Below, piece by piece: positions 1 to 12,426 of a DNA stretch of 64,000 nucleotides; position 1 is the first letter of the stretch; each line of letters opens with the position of its first letter. The notes below the pieces were generated by a model. The model was given only the letters and a program-made list of their open reading frames with translations. It had not been told where the DNA came from and searched no databases. Made by a program: the position numbers and the translations under genes. Origin of the DNA: Prostheceraeus crozeri (Eukaryota; Platyhelminthes; Polycladida; Euryleptidae); NCBI GenBank assembly GCA_907163375.1, contig CAJQUW010014363.1, positions 434,001-498,000 of the forward strand, given 5' to 3'.

Positions 1-1952
1 TTAGTTTTTAGGATCACAAGACCTGCTGATGATTCCTGATGTTGGATAAAAATGCCTCATCTCAGGACTAGGAATTCTTACGATTTTTCATCTGAGGATG
101 GAACCCAACACTCAATTATTCTGCTGAAATAGAAAATGCACTTTCTCTTGCATTGTCTTATTAAAGAGAATTATGGATTGATGCTTGTTCCCTCTGAGAA
201 TGTCAGGTGATCAGAAAAATTCAACGGAAGTCAAAAAGTACAAGCAATCTATTTACACCTATTTCACTGTTACTGTTTACACTACATTCTCACATTGAAG
301 TTTCCATCTCGATAGAAATATTTTCCATCTCAACCTGCGTATCAGATTACTTTCTTATCAGTTTTACTCTGCAGTCCCCATGCAGTTAATTATTATGATG
401 GATTAATTGAAGGGGAGAGATCGCGTGAGATGGAATCACGAATTTGCATTCAGGTAACATTCTTATGCAAAATCGGTGAAGATCTCGTGGTTTATCAATG
501 CTGCACGTGGTTATTTCAAATTGTGAGGTATGGGAGAGTCCGTGAGTCAACAAGTTCCACGAATCCGTCGATGTTCGCGCGAGTGTTTCTGAATTTTAGA
601 TGCACATGTCCCAAGTGAGGGGCAGCAGTGAGTAACACGCCGCAGGGGAGCGAAACGAGAACGTGAGAGTGAAAAAGACGCCAGAAACCCGAATCTCAAC
701 CAAGTCGCAGTAAAAATGCAAACAACTTCGTTGCTCTTATCTCCAGTTGTTCGAGCGCGGCTCTCTCAGTTCTCTTGAACTCTTAGGTTATTACAGTGGT
801 AGAACTATTTCACGTACATCACCGGAAAGATGGAGAATCTTAATTCTCAAGAATGAAGCTGTTGAATTGCATCATTGTCCATTTATTCATTTTTTACCAT
901 GTAGATGTGGATACTAATTGACTAATGTAACAAAAAGGTTATCATTTTGTTTATCAAACATAATTGAAGTTTAGGTGTGTAATATTGGACGTCTGATTCC
1001 CATGATGACAAGTCAATTGCACATATGGAACTTGGCCGCTTGGAACTTTCGATCTACCCTTCGATCGCTATTTTATTTCCATTTCACACGGTCTTCGGTC
1101 TGGTCTGGATGAGCATCAAGAATTTTTAGACTCTTTTTGAAACAGATAATTTGAAGCATTTAAATTGCAGTTTGACCGCTGTGATTGTAGCCTTCGCACT
1201 TGACTTACACCACGCATCCTCTCATCTATGGAGTTGAATAATTACAAATCATATTCTATGAAATGAAATAAAAAAAGTACATCTCAGATGTCTGTCTGTA
1301 TACAAAGATGCAGCTAAGTCGTTTTACCAAGAATTGCGTACGCTGATAGGGACATGAAACATTACAATGCAAGTGTTTCGTTTTCAATCTAGTCCCCAAT
1401 ATCGTTTAACGAATCATCTAAAGTAGGCTAGTTTCAATTTCTTTCAGTCATAACGGTGACCTCAAAGCGGTTCTCTGCAATGCACTGAATTCGTTTAACC
1501 GGCAAGATTTTAAATGCTTAAATTTTATGTATATTGGGTGAATTTCATGCCAACATCGCAGTTCAGTATCAACTTGATCATCGATGCACGAAGTTTATCT
1601 AGTTGTCTACAATCTATCACATAGAAATTGACAACAATAAAACCTCTAGAATGGAAATTAAGCTTCATGCAATGCACAATAACGGCACATAAATCGCACG
1701 CATTTTCACTTAGATGCACCTGCCAACGGCTGTATCATTGGGTTAGAATCAGTCACATGAGTAAATCGAAGCATTTAATTGGTTCTTCATGCGCCAGCTT
1801 AGTTCCCTCGGATGTGCCGCGACCTTGAGTCAATTTCCATTCTAGCGAACTTCAGATAAACAGTTTATTTCTATGATCTATCACAATCTCAACAGCTGAA
1901 GCTGCCAAGCGACATTTTTCGAAGTATTGGCATTTATTAGTCATGCGCAGCT
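1..1952. other. No gene recognised
   Basis: Only short reading frames without family resemblance occur here. I see no splice-flanked exon chain, RNA gene or repeat structure. AT-rich intergenic sequence is the simplest reading. Confidence 0.5.
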
Positions 1953-2018
1953 TTGAACCACCGGCGTTGCACCTGGAGAGAATTCAATTGCACAATTTAA
2001 CCACTAGGCCACCACGCC
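1953..2018 (-). repeat. tRNA-like SINE head or tRNA relic
   Basis: Read on the minus strand, the segment starts GGCGTGGTGGCCTAGTGGTT, an A-box-like stretch (TGGCCTAGTGG), and ends with a B-box-like GGTTCAAA about 45 bases further on. This is the spacing of an RNA polymerase III internal promoter in tRNA genes and tRNA-derived SINEs. The arms do not pair into a complete cloverleaf by eye, so a SINE head or decayed tRNA is more likely than a working tRNA. Confidence 0.5.
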
Positions 2019-4011
2019 ATCTATCGAGCGCGTGAATTTTCCAGCAAGTCACTGCTCCATCGCAGACATGTAGAGGATGAATTCTATTCAGCAGTCACTC
2101 AACGCAGCATCCGAGCTGCTTCACACAAGCTCTATTTACTACATGTTTTCACAACTAACGTAACCTGGCTATTGATAAATGCATCCAATTTGTGGTCATT
2201 TGTCTACAATAGTTCACTGAAAGTCTCAAATTTGTCTGATTTTGTAACCCGACAATCCCAGCCCGAACCTGAGTCACATGTTTGGTTTGAAGCGCATGAA
2301 ACAATTCACAGTCATATTAAGAACATCTTTTAATAAGCCAAGTCACACAGCAATTCAATCTTTGCACATTCTCAAATTCTATTACTCCCTAGACTGTCTC
2401 ATATTCACTTATGGTCCCTCAAAAGTGGCTTTTCATCTTGCCTTTGATTGTAAATATTATTTATCAACTGTTGACTTTTTATATGATCGGAAAATGTTCA
2501 ATTAGGGAGGGGTTTCGTTTCTGCAAGTTATAATGAAAATCAAGGGAGAGTGAAAGCCAAAGAATGCTTACAACCTTTACCTTTACTAAATATGAACCCT
2601 GAACAAATCATGTGTTGCCGATGCATTAACAAAGGCATGTGGTGCATGTTGAACAGGTTCTCAGACGAGATTGCGATTCGCACTGTCAACGACTTGTTAG
2701 ATAAATTACTGATGCAGATAACTACTTCGATGCTCCACGTGCGCTGGTGTCAGGTGTGAATTGATCTGTAAAAATGAAGTATCAATGACTTGCTGATGCG
2801 AATAGAGACAAGTGATTTAATATAAAATGCATATTCAGCAATTTCTCTGTTGACACTGATCACAGACTCAAAAATAGCGCACTCAAAAATATTTCGGTTT
2901 TTTGGTTTTTCAAAAGCGATTTGATTTCCTGGGATAAAATGCCAATTTATAAAGCGAAATTCTTTGAATAAAAATTATGTACTTTGTTAATAGCAAAGAT
3001 TGGCAATGATAAAATGACATAATTTTATCCTGAGGAAAAATGATATAATTTTATATAATTTTATTTTAGAAAAATGATAAAAAATTGATATCATAAGAAA
3101 TGTTTGCTTCAATTATGTTTTCTTATCATAGATTTTGTATTGAAACAAGTTTAGTCTCTTTCGTTTGTTTTACCAATGTCCTTCCCCACTGGTTGATTCA
3201 TGTAGCGAAAAGCGATACGCTATTGTCTGTCAGTCAGTCTGTCTATCGCACAGATTGACAATGATTGAACACTGAACTCAATAATAACTGTCTTGATGTT
3301 TTTGAAGTCTGTATTTGGAATACATCGGTTGCATGCAATCTAATTTTAATTTCATTGCTAGGAGCAGTAAAAGTATCATGGTAGGCCCTAGCAGTGTAAA
3401 TCGAAAAATTCGTATGACTACTGTAGATCTATTTTCTGTGTAGGCCCATAAAATGATATCATTGCCGATCATAGGTTAATAGGCCTATTAAATGAAGAAG
3501 TCGTTGCATTTAAAGAAAATGGAAGTGTACATTGTGTTTCGGTGAATGGCAATGTTCATTGAGCTTTTTTCATCAGTTAAGGTTTCAGTTGCAAATAATT
3601 GCTTCTCAATTCTTCACACTTTATTTGAAGATCATTGCCCTATGCTTTTCCATGATAGTTTCCCCAAAACTTATCATATCAATGCGCTGAAAAAACACGA
3701 TATTTACATGAATATATCTATGACTCAAATAACCTTTTTGTCAAACATAGCAAAAAAGGATATCTATGATGCCTATAACAATTGCTCATTACCTGTAATG
3801 TGTACCTGTACATGTATGCCTACGTCATGCAGAAACTAATGAATACATATACATGTGATTTTAAGAACATGGTTAAAAAATCATTTATCAATTGTAAAAG
3901 TGCAATTGTTAAATTTCCCACTGAATTGAATATTTATCTGAGGAGCCTGGGAAACTTGATCTTCACCTTGATACGTCAGCATTTGCGATGTACATGCCTC
4001 TTCTTCCATTC
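2019..4011. other. No gene recognised; AT-rich
   Basis: No supported gene. Bases about 2870-3120 are very AT-rich, with repeated ATAATTTTAT-type words. Short open frames here have no recognisable motif. Confidence 0.5.
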
Positions 4012-5149
4012 TCACCTTCCAGTACTTTCCCACTCTTTTTTCACCACTGATCGCTTGGATGTTGCCACGGAAAGAGCCTTAGACATAGAGGAAAAATCGG
4101 AGTCTTTTCTTTTTCTGTTATATCGTTCAATGCTTCCAGGGTCTTTGTGACCTGTATTTGAAGCTATCTCAGAATTTGAAAATCCATTAGCTTTGAGCAC
4201 CGTTATATGAGTCACACGGATACAGTGATTAGTGTTTCTTTCAGAAAGTTTTAATTCTGTTGACAATGTTCTCATACGTGTTGCAATAGTGTTAATACCA
4301 GTTGTTTGTTTGCTGGTGAACCAACATCTATTTGCGAGTCCCTTCGAATAATTTTTGCAAGGTTTTGGGAATAAGTGAATTCCCTCAATTGAACTTATCT
4401 TACTCAAATACAGCTTGAGTCCTTGTACTGGACAACATCCATCGTCCTCTTCGGTATATGCGTACATGCGGACTTTTTTCATATCCTGAAATTCTGATTG
4501 AGTCAAAGAAGCTTTTGCATTTTTTTGAAAGTAATTCGTGGTTTAGGCAAACAGATTCCAGATCATCGGAATCTCTACAAAAAGAGAAGCTTCTTCTGTC
4601 AAGTTGAGGCAACGTTTCTCTTCCACGAAAGCCGAAATAATAAATAAGATTAAAAATTACTTCCTGTTGCAACACTGATCTGTCAAAATAATTCTTTATC
4701 TTTTGAAAGTCTTTGTCTTCGATGGCAGGATAGGAATCACGATCTTTTGGTTGATTGGATTTTTTGAATTTTTGTACCATAGTGACAAGCATTCTGTTTG
4801 ACTTTTCAAAACGATGATCAGAAATGATATGTACATCTTTGCGTACGAATTGAAAATGTCTATGTAAAACAGCTCGAATGCAAATCAGGTTCACAAAAAC
4901 TTTGTAAATCTTTCAACTGTGTTTTCCATTTGCTTGCGAGAAGATTCTGGTATTCCACTCTTTTCCAGTTCGTTTAGCTCTTTTAAGACATCATTTGCAA
5001 CATCCTCCTCTTCGCTATTAAGATAGTTTAGGAATCCACTTGATAATTCACTAATATATCGTATTCCCGGCTCCGTCCGTCACCCACTCCAACTCATCTG
5101 TGCTAAGGCCAGAAATTTCTTCTCTTAGTACGTTTGAAAGGTTTAACAT
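4012..5149 (-). pseudogene. Decayed Crypton-type tyrosine recombinase
   Basis: This is a leftward relic of a Crypton (DUF3504-like) tyrosine recombinase, an enzyme that would cut and rejoin DNA through a 3'-phosphotyrosine. The catalytic set can be read: Arg in YYFGFRGRETLPQLDRR, then NTNHCIR (His and Arg), TGHKDPGSIERY (second His box and the nucleophile Tyr). The coding frame moves between overlapping segments near 4400-4510 and again upstream of 4895. A plausible ATG is at 5149, but the frame is closed by stops near 5060. The same family recurs at 44281-45638 with about the same length, so this copy is full-length but broken. A domesticated gene is unlikely given the frameshifts. Confidence 0.8.
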
Positions 5150-5726
5150 CGTAGACAACAGTATCAATATAAATGATTTAGTTTTGGTTCATGTGTACTA
5201 TTGAAATTCAAATCAGTCATCTACGCATCATGACAATTTTATTATTTTATTCTATATCTATAACATGGATCACGCTTTTTTCTGCATTGTTTCACGGTAT
5301 TTTCCCATAGAAATACAGATAAATGAATAGCTTCCTAATGAGATGTTAAGACTGCAATACTTAGAAATTAGACGGGCAGCCAAAAATTCTATAGCGAAAC
5401 GCATCGTCTTGCAAGGTAGGTCAATGAACATAAATTTTTTCAATGTGCATAAAATTATGTCATAATTCTGTATCATGAATTACGCAGATCTACTGAAAAT
5501 CAAAAAAAGACCTCTTCAACATATCTCCAAAACTCAAAAGTCCATCGTCAGTGTTAATAAATAAATTAACATAATAAAATACAATCTCTTTAACGAACTA
5601 CTATATATAAATGCTTTCCCAATCATTAAACTTCCATTAGCGCATCATTAGCATTCCTATAGTAACTAACACTGCTTGGAAGGGTATTTTAAAAAAATGT
5701 AGCGAAATTTTTCGCCCCGAAAGCTA

Positions 5727-6240
5727 GTTAGATTGTTTAAGCGTATCACTTTGCTAAAAGTGCAACCTGATTCAAACAGATGGCACATGCAGGAACTTAA
5801 TAAGTGGGCAAAAAGAAATTTTTAATACCTTACAGAGATAGGAAAAATAGTCGTGCGTCGCTTGCAGATTGCTCTGAATTCCTTTGAAATGCTCCGATCG
5901 CCACGACTCCTTCAGATTCGAAGAATTCAGATCATTGCGCAAAAGTTTTCTCGATAATGTTGGTCTTTCCGATCATTAGTAAAAGAGATAGCAGCCACAC
6001 GGAAAACGTTCGCATGGTTCTCTGTAGAACTTGACATCGTTCGTGTCTCTTTGCAGTGTGATCAGATTGATAAGTCACAGAAACTTTGCACAATTTGGCG
6101 TGTTTAATGTTGAACTGGCTGCTCATTGTTCGATTGCTATGGTAATTAATCTGGAGATTGTGCTATTTCATTTACGTTACATGTTCCAGTGTTTCCCTTC
6201 TAGTCAAACAGAACAAGAGACGACCTGTCTAATTCTGTAT
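5727..6240. repeat. One-armed copy of the foldback family
   Basis: From GATTGTTTAAGCGTATCACT onward this matches the left arm and central spacer of the palindrome at 49035-49985, including the tract that ends in CGACCTGTCTAATTCTG. Only one arm is present, so it is a truncated or half copy. The arm contains a short open frame on the minus strand (5932-6126) beginning MSSQFNIKHAKLCKVSVT, also found in the arms at 49 kb. The function of that frame is unknown. Confidence 0.75.
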
Positions 6241-6317
6241 CATAGACTGTTCGTTCAATCGTGGTCGAAGCACTGAAAGCTATGCGCTAATCAACATTTA
6301 GCGCAACATCTAATACA

Positions 6318-7652
6318 ATGAATAGACGAGTTGCTCTTCATAACATCAGAATTTTATGTCCATCAATCTCAACGTATTGTGGCAGGAAGTCAAGAATACT
6401 CTCAAGAAGGAGCCACACAAAGGAGATCCTCTTGCCATGGTATGCAATAAACACTTTTTTGATAATTCAAAGTTTGAAGAATTTGCTACCGCAAGTGAAA
6501 CAAGTTTGGTTTGCAGATGATTCTTCAGGTGATGGTTCAGTGAAAGATTTAAAGACATGGTATGAAATCCAAAAAAATGAGGGGAGAAGGTTTGGTTATC
6601 TCATAAACGGAAATAAAAGTTGTGTCATAGTGAAAGTCACGAAAAATATTTGCAAGCTGCAGAAATATTCAAAGATGAAGTTAATGTGACATTTTAGAGC
6701 GACTTCTTGGAGCAGTTATTGGTTGAAGTAGTTATAGAGACGAGTATTGAAAAAATATGATGAAAAAGTGGAATGATGAACTTGTTGTCCTCAACAAATT
6801 TGCCAAATTACAGCTTCAAGCAGCATACTGACTTTTTACGAAAGCGCATCGATCCAAATTCTCCTTCATGCGGACTATCGAAAACTTTGTGGATCATACT
6901 GAATTGTTGCAGCATACAATAAGTAACATTTTAATCCCAACTCTTTTTCAGTCGGACGTTCCTTTCACGGAGCTTCTGGAACTTTTCAGCTCATCTCCTA
7001 GTGTTGGTGGTTCAATTATGCCATCTTTTCAATTGATTCGCCAATACAAGCTAAATCAGCAGAAGAAATAACGAAAGTGCATGTTGAATCGATTTTATCA
7101 CAGAAATCGTTTCGAGAAAGAGAAAACTCGCAAATATACCAAAAACATGGATGAGATGAAATAAGAAAGTTTAAGGGAAAGACAGCGAGCAATTGATAAT
7201 AAATTATCGCCAGAAATGCTAAAAGCTGTACAGCAATTGATGGATAAAGGAGCAAGCTCATGGTTGACTGCTATTCCGCTAGAGTATCAAGGTTTGGTTT
7301 TGAACATGCAAGAATTTAGAGACTCATTGCGATTGCGATACAATATGGAATTATCAAATTTACCATGTTATTATGCATGTGGAGAAAAATTCTGAACTAA
7401 CCATGCGTCATCATGCAAAAAAGGAGGTTTTGTGGCGAAACGACATGACGATAGAAAGGATTTAATAACCCTTCTCATTTCAAAGGTGTGTAAAAATGTT
7501 GAATCTGATCCAAGTCCTATGCCGTTATACGATTAACAATTCCGTTTCAAATCAGCTAACACTTGAGAAGAGACTAGATTGAATGTTAAGGCTAGTGAAT
7601 TTTGGTATCACGGAGTCACACCATTTTTTGATGTAAGAATAACGCACGTGAA
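6318..7652 (+). pseudogene. Reverse transcriptase relic, 5' portion
   Basis: Degenerate reverse transcriptase. The catalytic YxDD-type box reads WFADDSSGDG, followed by a thumb-like stretch (FGYLINGNKSCVIVK). Further on, in shifting frames, come NKLSPEMLKAVQQLMDKG, WLTAIPLEYQGLVLNMQEF and a cysteine motif ending SCKKGGFVAKRHDD. This order matches a reverse transcriptase family common in invertebrate genomes, whose exact class (DIRS-like or non-LTR) I cannot fix. Many stops and frameshifts are present. The coding text stops at FFDVRITH at about 7645, where another transposon is inserted. It resumes at 10301. Confidence 0.75.
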
Positions 7653-8130
7653 CTACACCTTTTTCACATGTTTTTCAGATTCTGTAATATGTAATTTTGA
7701 AAGACAAATTGTAAGCGTTAAATGAATTGCAGTTTTGTCACATGTATTACAAAGTAAAATGAATTTCAGAAGATATGAAAATGCGTGAAATGTATTATGG
7801 AAATGCAATTTATATTTCAGAAAACACAACATGAAATTTCTAAATCAGAAATTGAATTGTAGAATCGTAAATTCATTTTCAGATTATGTTAATATATTTT
7901 CAGATAATATGAAGTCGATTTCAGAAATCTCCAAAATTCGTAATTTGTACTTTTGAATGGTGAGTTGTATTTTCGATAACGTAACATCATTTTCAGAATC
8001 GCAAATTGAATTATCGAAAATGTCAATTGGTTTTCAGAAACCACACGTTGATTTTCAGTTATCATTGCATGTATTTCAGATAAGATCAATTAAAATTCAT
8101 CGACGAGCAATTACGAATTTTTAAAGAAAT
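7653..8130. repeat. Left long terminal repeat region of RING-transposon
   Basis: Terminal CTACACC motif followed by many imperfect words around TTTCAGA and AAATTGAATT. It matches the region 9775-10300 in inverted orientation only loosely beyond the first 25 bases, so it is an array of short interspersed repeats rather than one clean inverted repeat. Confidence 0.6.
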
Positions 8131-8295
8131 TAAGCAAAAGTTCTGCTAAAAGCGATTATCGTTAATACTCGTAGAACAACATTTGGGAATAACTGTAATC
8201 ACTTTGCTAGCCGCAATTTTGGTAAGTGAAAATAAGGAATTTCCATTCAGATATATATTGTATTATACGTGTACATTATATGAAAAAAATCGTGC

Positions 8296-9740
8296 TCAAC
8301 TGCCGGGTTCTATGTCTTGCAAATTAATGGCTGGTGTATGGAAAGTTGCCGAACGTTCTGCCGACCTTGCACAGTCTGCGTTCATAACAGTACCAAAGGC
8401 CGCATCGATGAGATTCTCCAGGTACACTATTCTCTGCTCACCAACTCCAGGTCCTTCAACTGTAGGGATTCCTATTGTAGATTTGACGTGCGATTTGATT
8501 TTCGCCCAGATGTGTTCTATGGGATTCAGCATAGGACTATATGGTCCCAATCGAAGAAATTCTGTTGGTGAACCCTCGAACAGCGAAGTCAAAGAGATGT
8601 GACATGGTGCGTTGTCACAAACCGCAACAAGATCTTCGAGAGTTTCCCCTCTCAACCCAACCATTGAGTACTTCCTCCATCCATTCCCGAGCCGCGATGG
8701 AAGTGAAGCTACCACGTCTTTTTTGTAATCATATGCACTCCGGATGCTGTGATGGCACCAATCAAATGCACATTTGGTCCTGAAAATAAAGGAAATGAAT
8801 AATAGCAAGTCTTATCAAAGGAATGATGATTGGAAAATACACGTTTGGATGATTTAAATAAGGAATAAGTAGATAAAAATTAGAAATGCACATAAAGAGA
8901 AACTGATCAACATTAAAACATGTATATACATGTAATATGATTGCAGATTTAGTGGCATGTAATTAATTTGTTAGAGGTACAACTGATAAACTCGGTCTTA
9001 CCTCGTGCTGTTGGTCTTCTTGATATGGCTCGATTGCCTTGACGAGAACGACCGCAATTCCGGCAGCAGAACAAGTTGAAATTTGTTTCGTCTATCCACA
9101 TCACTTGTCGCCCGTCTTGAATAAATCGTGTGAGCGATTCGACGTACTCCTTCCTCAGCTGCCTATTTCTACCGCTATTCATTTTGTTCGGTTCCCAATG
9201 AATTTTTTTCACCGTATACATCCTGCCGCTGAGGTAATTTCCTATGGAAGTCGTCGAAACAAACTTTTGAAACGTTGAAAAAACTTTGCCCTTCAGCTCA
9301 ACGAGAGACAGAGAGCAATCATCCTCAATCCACTGCAGCATCTGATTGATTTGATCCTCCGTCAAGATCTTTGACTTGCCTCCTACTCTTTTCGCTCCTG
9401 CGATTTCTCCTGAGCGCATCCAGGAGTATGCAGTCTTGTACTTGACTCCTATGGTCTCCGCCAGGACTTTCCAGTCTTCTCCACGATTTGAACACTCCAC
9501 TATAAGTTCTCGCTCTCGGGATGACGTTGGCTTGTACTTTCGCCGTTCGTACTCCTCTGTTTCATCGATGTCTTCCCGACAGAGTGGGCAAAGGCTAGGC
9601 TTATTAATCAAAATAGGAGCGACGCAACCTGAGTGTATCAAGTGCAAGCATGGATTCAGCCTCACGACAGGCTTCCTCGCTAAAGTCGTTTGACAGATAG
9701 AACAATTATCTGATATCTGCATTTTGCTGGTAGAAACCAT
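8296..9740 (-). pseudogene. RING-H2/HTH/DDE transposase with an intron
   Basis: Leftward transposase of the IS630/Tc1-mariner superfamily. Exon 1 (9740-9002) encodes an N-terminal RING-H2 finger (CSIC, CLHLIHSGC, CPLC), a helix-turn-helix region and the first catalytic Asp (WIDETNF). The donor is GAG|GTAAG at 9001 and the acceptor TTTTCAG|GACC ends at 8780, giving a 222-bp intron. Joining the exons keeps phase and yields an IS630-like strand. Exon 2 holds the second Asp (DNAPCH) and the final Glu (YSPMLNPIEHIW), with 32 residues between them. Two frame changes lie between about 8590 and 8740, so this copy is probably inactive. The RING finger is an unusual addition to this transposase fold, perhaps acting with ubiquitin conjugation or as a protein- or DNA-binding module. 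Confidence 0.8.
8780..9001 (-). other. Spliceosomal intron in the transposase gene
   Basis: Minus-strand donor GTAAGA at 9001 and acceptor TTTATTTTCAG ending at 8780, with a pyrimidine-rich tail. The phase-1 junction restores an uninterrupted frame for the first residues of exon 2. Confidence 0.75.
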
Positions 9741-9774
9741 GTCTTAGAAGGTGACTTAAATATTGTCCGTCTGC

Positions 9775-10300
9775 TACTGATACAATACAACTCACATTAT
9801 CTTAATTACAATTCACTTTTCACGCCACCAAAAACTGTCGTGAAACCAATATTGATTAACTGAAGTGCATTTTACGATTTCTAAAATACATTTCACGATT
9901 TCTGAATTTCAAAGAATTAAACTGTATTACAAATTTCGTTCTTCATAATACATCTGCTGCTTCTGAAATTCATTTTATGATATCCAATATTCAAATTATT
10001 GTTCTCTCTGCCTTCTAAAATTCAAATCACGTTTCCAAATTACAAATTTTGCTTCTGAAATACAATTTGCTTTATATATATTTTATATTATGAATTCAAA
10101 TTACAATTTACGAATCTGAAATACAAGTTGTGTTTTCTAAAACTCATATGTGACAAGTTCAGGTATTTTCGGAATTCTAAATAACATTTCGGAAATTCAA
10201 TTATTGTTGTCTGAAAATTCGTATGTAATACTTCTGAAAATGAAATAATGTTTCTGAAATCAAACGCATAGAATTCATAATACATGTGAAGAAGGTGTAG
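9775..10300. repeat. Right long terminal repeat region of RING-transposon
   Basis: Array of imperfect words (GAAATTCA, TTCTGAAATAC, ACATTTCGG) ending in TACATGTGAAGAAGGTGTAG, the inverted counterpart of the left end. Confidence 0.6.
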
Positions 10301-10600
10301 AGACATATGAAAATAAGCCAACCGAAATCATCTTCAAAGAACAAGAACTGGAAAAATAAAGACAACATCTTCAACGATTACTTGATGTGGAGTGTTTACG
10401 AAATTCATTTTCGGAACCAATGGAAGAGTGGGCAGAGAATCCAAAAAGTTTTTACAAAGATTGACAGAAAAGATCTTCGATAAGGAAGGTGAAGAGTTCT
10501 CCAAGGTAATTACCTTGATAAGACCAAAGTTATCCTTCGAGATATTAAAGATTGTTGTTTTATGTATTCGAGGGTCATGCGTCCTTCTCAGAAAAAAGAA
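10301..10600 (+). pseudogene. Reverse transcriptase relic, 3' portion
   Basis: Continues the relic at 6318-7652 beyond the inserted transposon. Segments such as FTKFIFGTNGRVGRESKKFL and EEFSKVITLIRPKLSF match the C-terminal signature of the same reverse transcriptase family, where a phrase of the type FTPLVF..GGMG is usual. The continuity across 2.65 kb shows the order of insertion. The reading frame is broken and no terminus could be set. Confidence 0.7.
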
Positions 10601-12426
10601 GATCTTCCCACAACCATTGATGATTTTAGGTTCTGAGCAAAGAATGTTGACATTTATTAACTTTTGAAAGGGATTACACATATGATACAGAGACAAAATT
10701 CTTTCACCTCCTTTCTTCATGTGTTGAATCCATAACTTACCTGACTTTTCTGACTTACCTTCACATTCCAGCCTTACCTTGCTTTTTGCAGATAATTTTT
10801 TGTGTATCTGTTATTGTTGATAGTAAATATAGACTTCCTAACATTTAGCGCATGAAGGCGGTGTGAATGATTTCCATCAATTCTGGTTTTACTACTACAT
10901 CAATGATATCAAATTATTGTTTTCTAACTTCCTACTCAGATAGGTAGTTTCATCAGTACATAATACAGAAATTGTGAAGCGTTGCTGTTGCCGGTCGTGA
11001 AGGATTACATACAACTAAGCAAATACCGCACAGGGTATCAACACCAATGGACAGTGGCATATTACAGTATGCGCTCAATTAAGATGGAATCCGTCGAACG
11101 ACCCTATTATGAGAAGCAAACAAGCCTCCAATCCAAGCTTCTACTTCGCAAAATTTTGAATCAATTATTTTATGTGCTTAGCGAGACACTAACAGAACGT
11201 TTCCGTGGACTCCAGCTCTTCATAAAATTCCAATTCCATATCATGAAATTGGAACCTTTTGAAAGTCAGGGCTATATCATAAAATAACCGATACATTTCT
11301 TGATGTTACTATATTGACCTTGGACATTCCGTTGATATTAAAAGAGTCAGTTAAAAAACTCGACGCTACGGCTGCCACTGACTTAGTAATTTAGTCATTG
11401 TAACTTTTTACCATTTTTGGTTTCACATCTGGCAGATATAATTTCCGTTTCCATCTAGTTTTAAGGAGTTCCATTATAGCTATCACAATCACGTAGAATC
11501 ACATGCGTGAATCATTATCGCATTGTTGAAGGTGTCTATGTACAGATGAGCGATTGATTGTAAGGTGCCCTTCAACCCGCATTTGCAGTGGTCTTGTTGA
11601 GGTTTCAATGTAAGATTTTTGATATTTCACACCAGGGATGCGGAGTCGGCGTCCCAGAGTCCTATCATTTTTTGGAGTCGGAGTCCTATCAAATGATGGG
11701 ACTCCGCACTCCGGCCTATAACTAGACCCGAAATTTAATACAAACAAATTATTTATCCTCGTATGTATGGCTGTCACTGTCTTGATGTCAACTTTCTCCG
11801 TCAAACAAAGGACAGAAACACTGCTGCATGCAAAGCTTGTAATAGTTGAGGGAATGAACCGTGATAGTGAAAAAGGATTGTCTTTTCACTCGTTGGTTTA
11901 ATAGACCCTTTGAGCCCTGAGCCATTCCCACGCCTGTTCCTGAGCCGTTTTCGTGGTTTTTGCGCGAGTTTGTTTTTTGAGAATATTGCAACTTTACGGG
12001 CGTCGACATGGTTATATTAATTCATGATTTCAATTTCCGACTCTCCAAGCTTGTAGAAAAATGTAATTGCTGTTGAACTAGTGACCCAGTTTCAAGGTCA
12101 CACGATCCAACATGGCCTCCAAGATGGTCTACTATTCCCAAATATGAAAGTTTTGAGGACGTAACATATGTTTCTTTTCTTTGGCAAGGCAGTTTTGGCG
12201 AACTAGATTTTGAAAAAAGTCGTCATTTATCCCTCTATTACATTTGAGGTAAAAACAAGATGTATTTTCTAAAAATATCTTCTAATAAATGAAATATAAT
12301 GATGAACAAATATTGCTAAAAATAACTATAATAATAGCTAAAATAACCAATGGCATCTGGTGAACGGCTTCTGTGAGAAAGACGGCTTCCATCGTTGAAT
12401 TCAGCAGCATTTAAATCATCAGAGTC
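10601..12426. other. No gene recognised
   Basis: No supported gene. Bases 11637-11720 contain a short inverted GGAGTC/GACTCC-rich stretch, probably a repeat scar. Short open frames on both strands show no family signature. Confidence 0.45.

Larger units (their letters stand above)
7653..10300 (-). mobile_element. IS630/Tc1-like transposon encoding a RING-transposase
   Basis: A 2.65-kb element with imperfect long inverted ends. The left end reads CTACACCTTTTTCACATG; the right end, reverse-complemented, reads CTACACCTTCTTCACATG. About 480 bases at each side are built of loosely repeated words such as TTTCAGAAAT and GAAATTCAT. The transposase gene lies between them on the minus strand. The element interrupts a reverse transcriptase relic, whose reading resumes on the far side, so the borders are supported independently. 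No clear TA duplication is visible at the borders, which are uncertain by a few bases. Confidence 0.75.
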
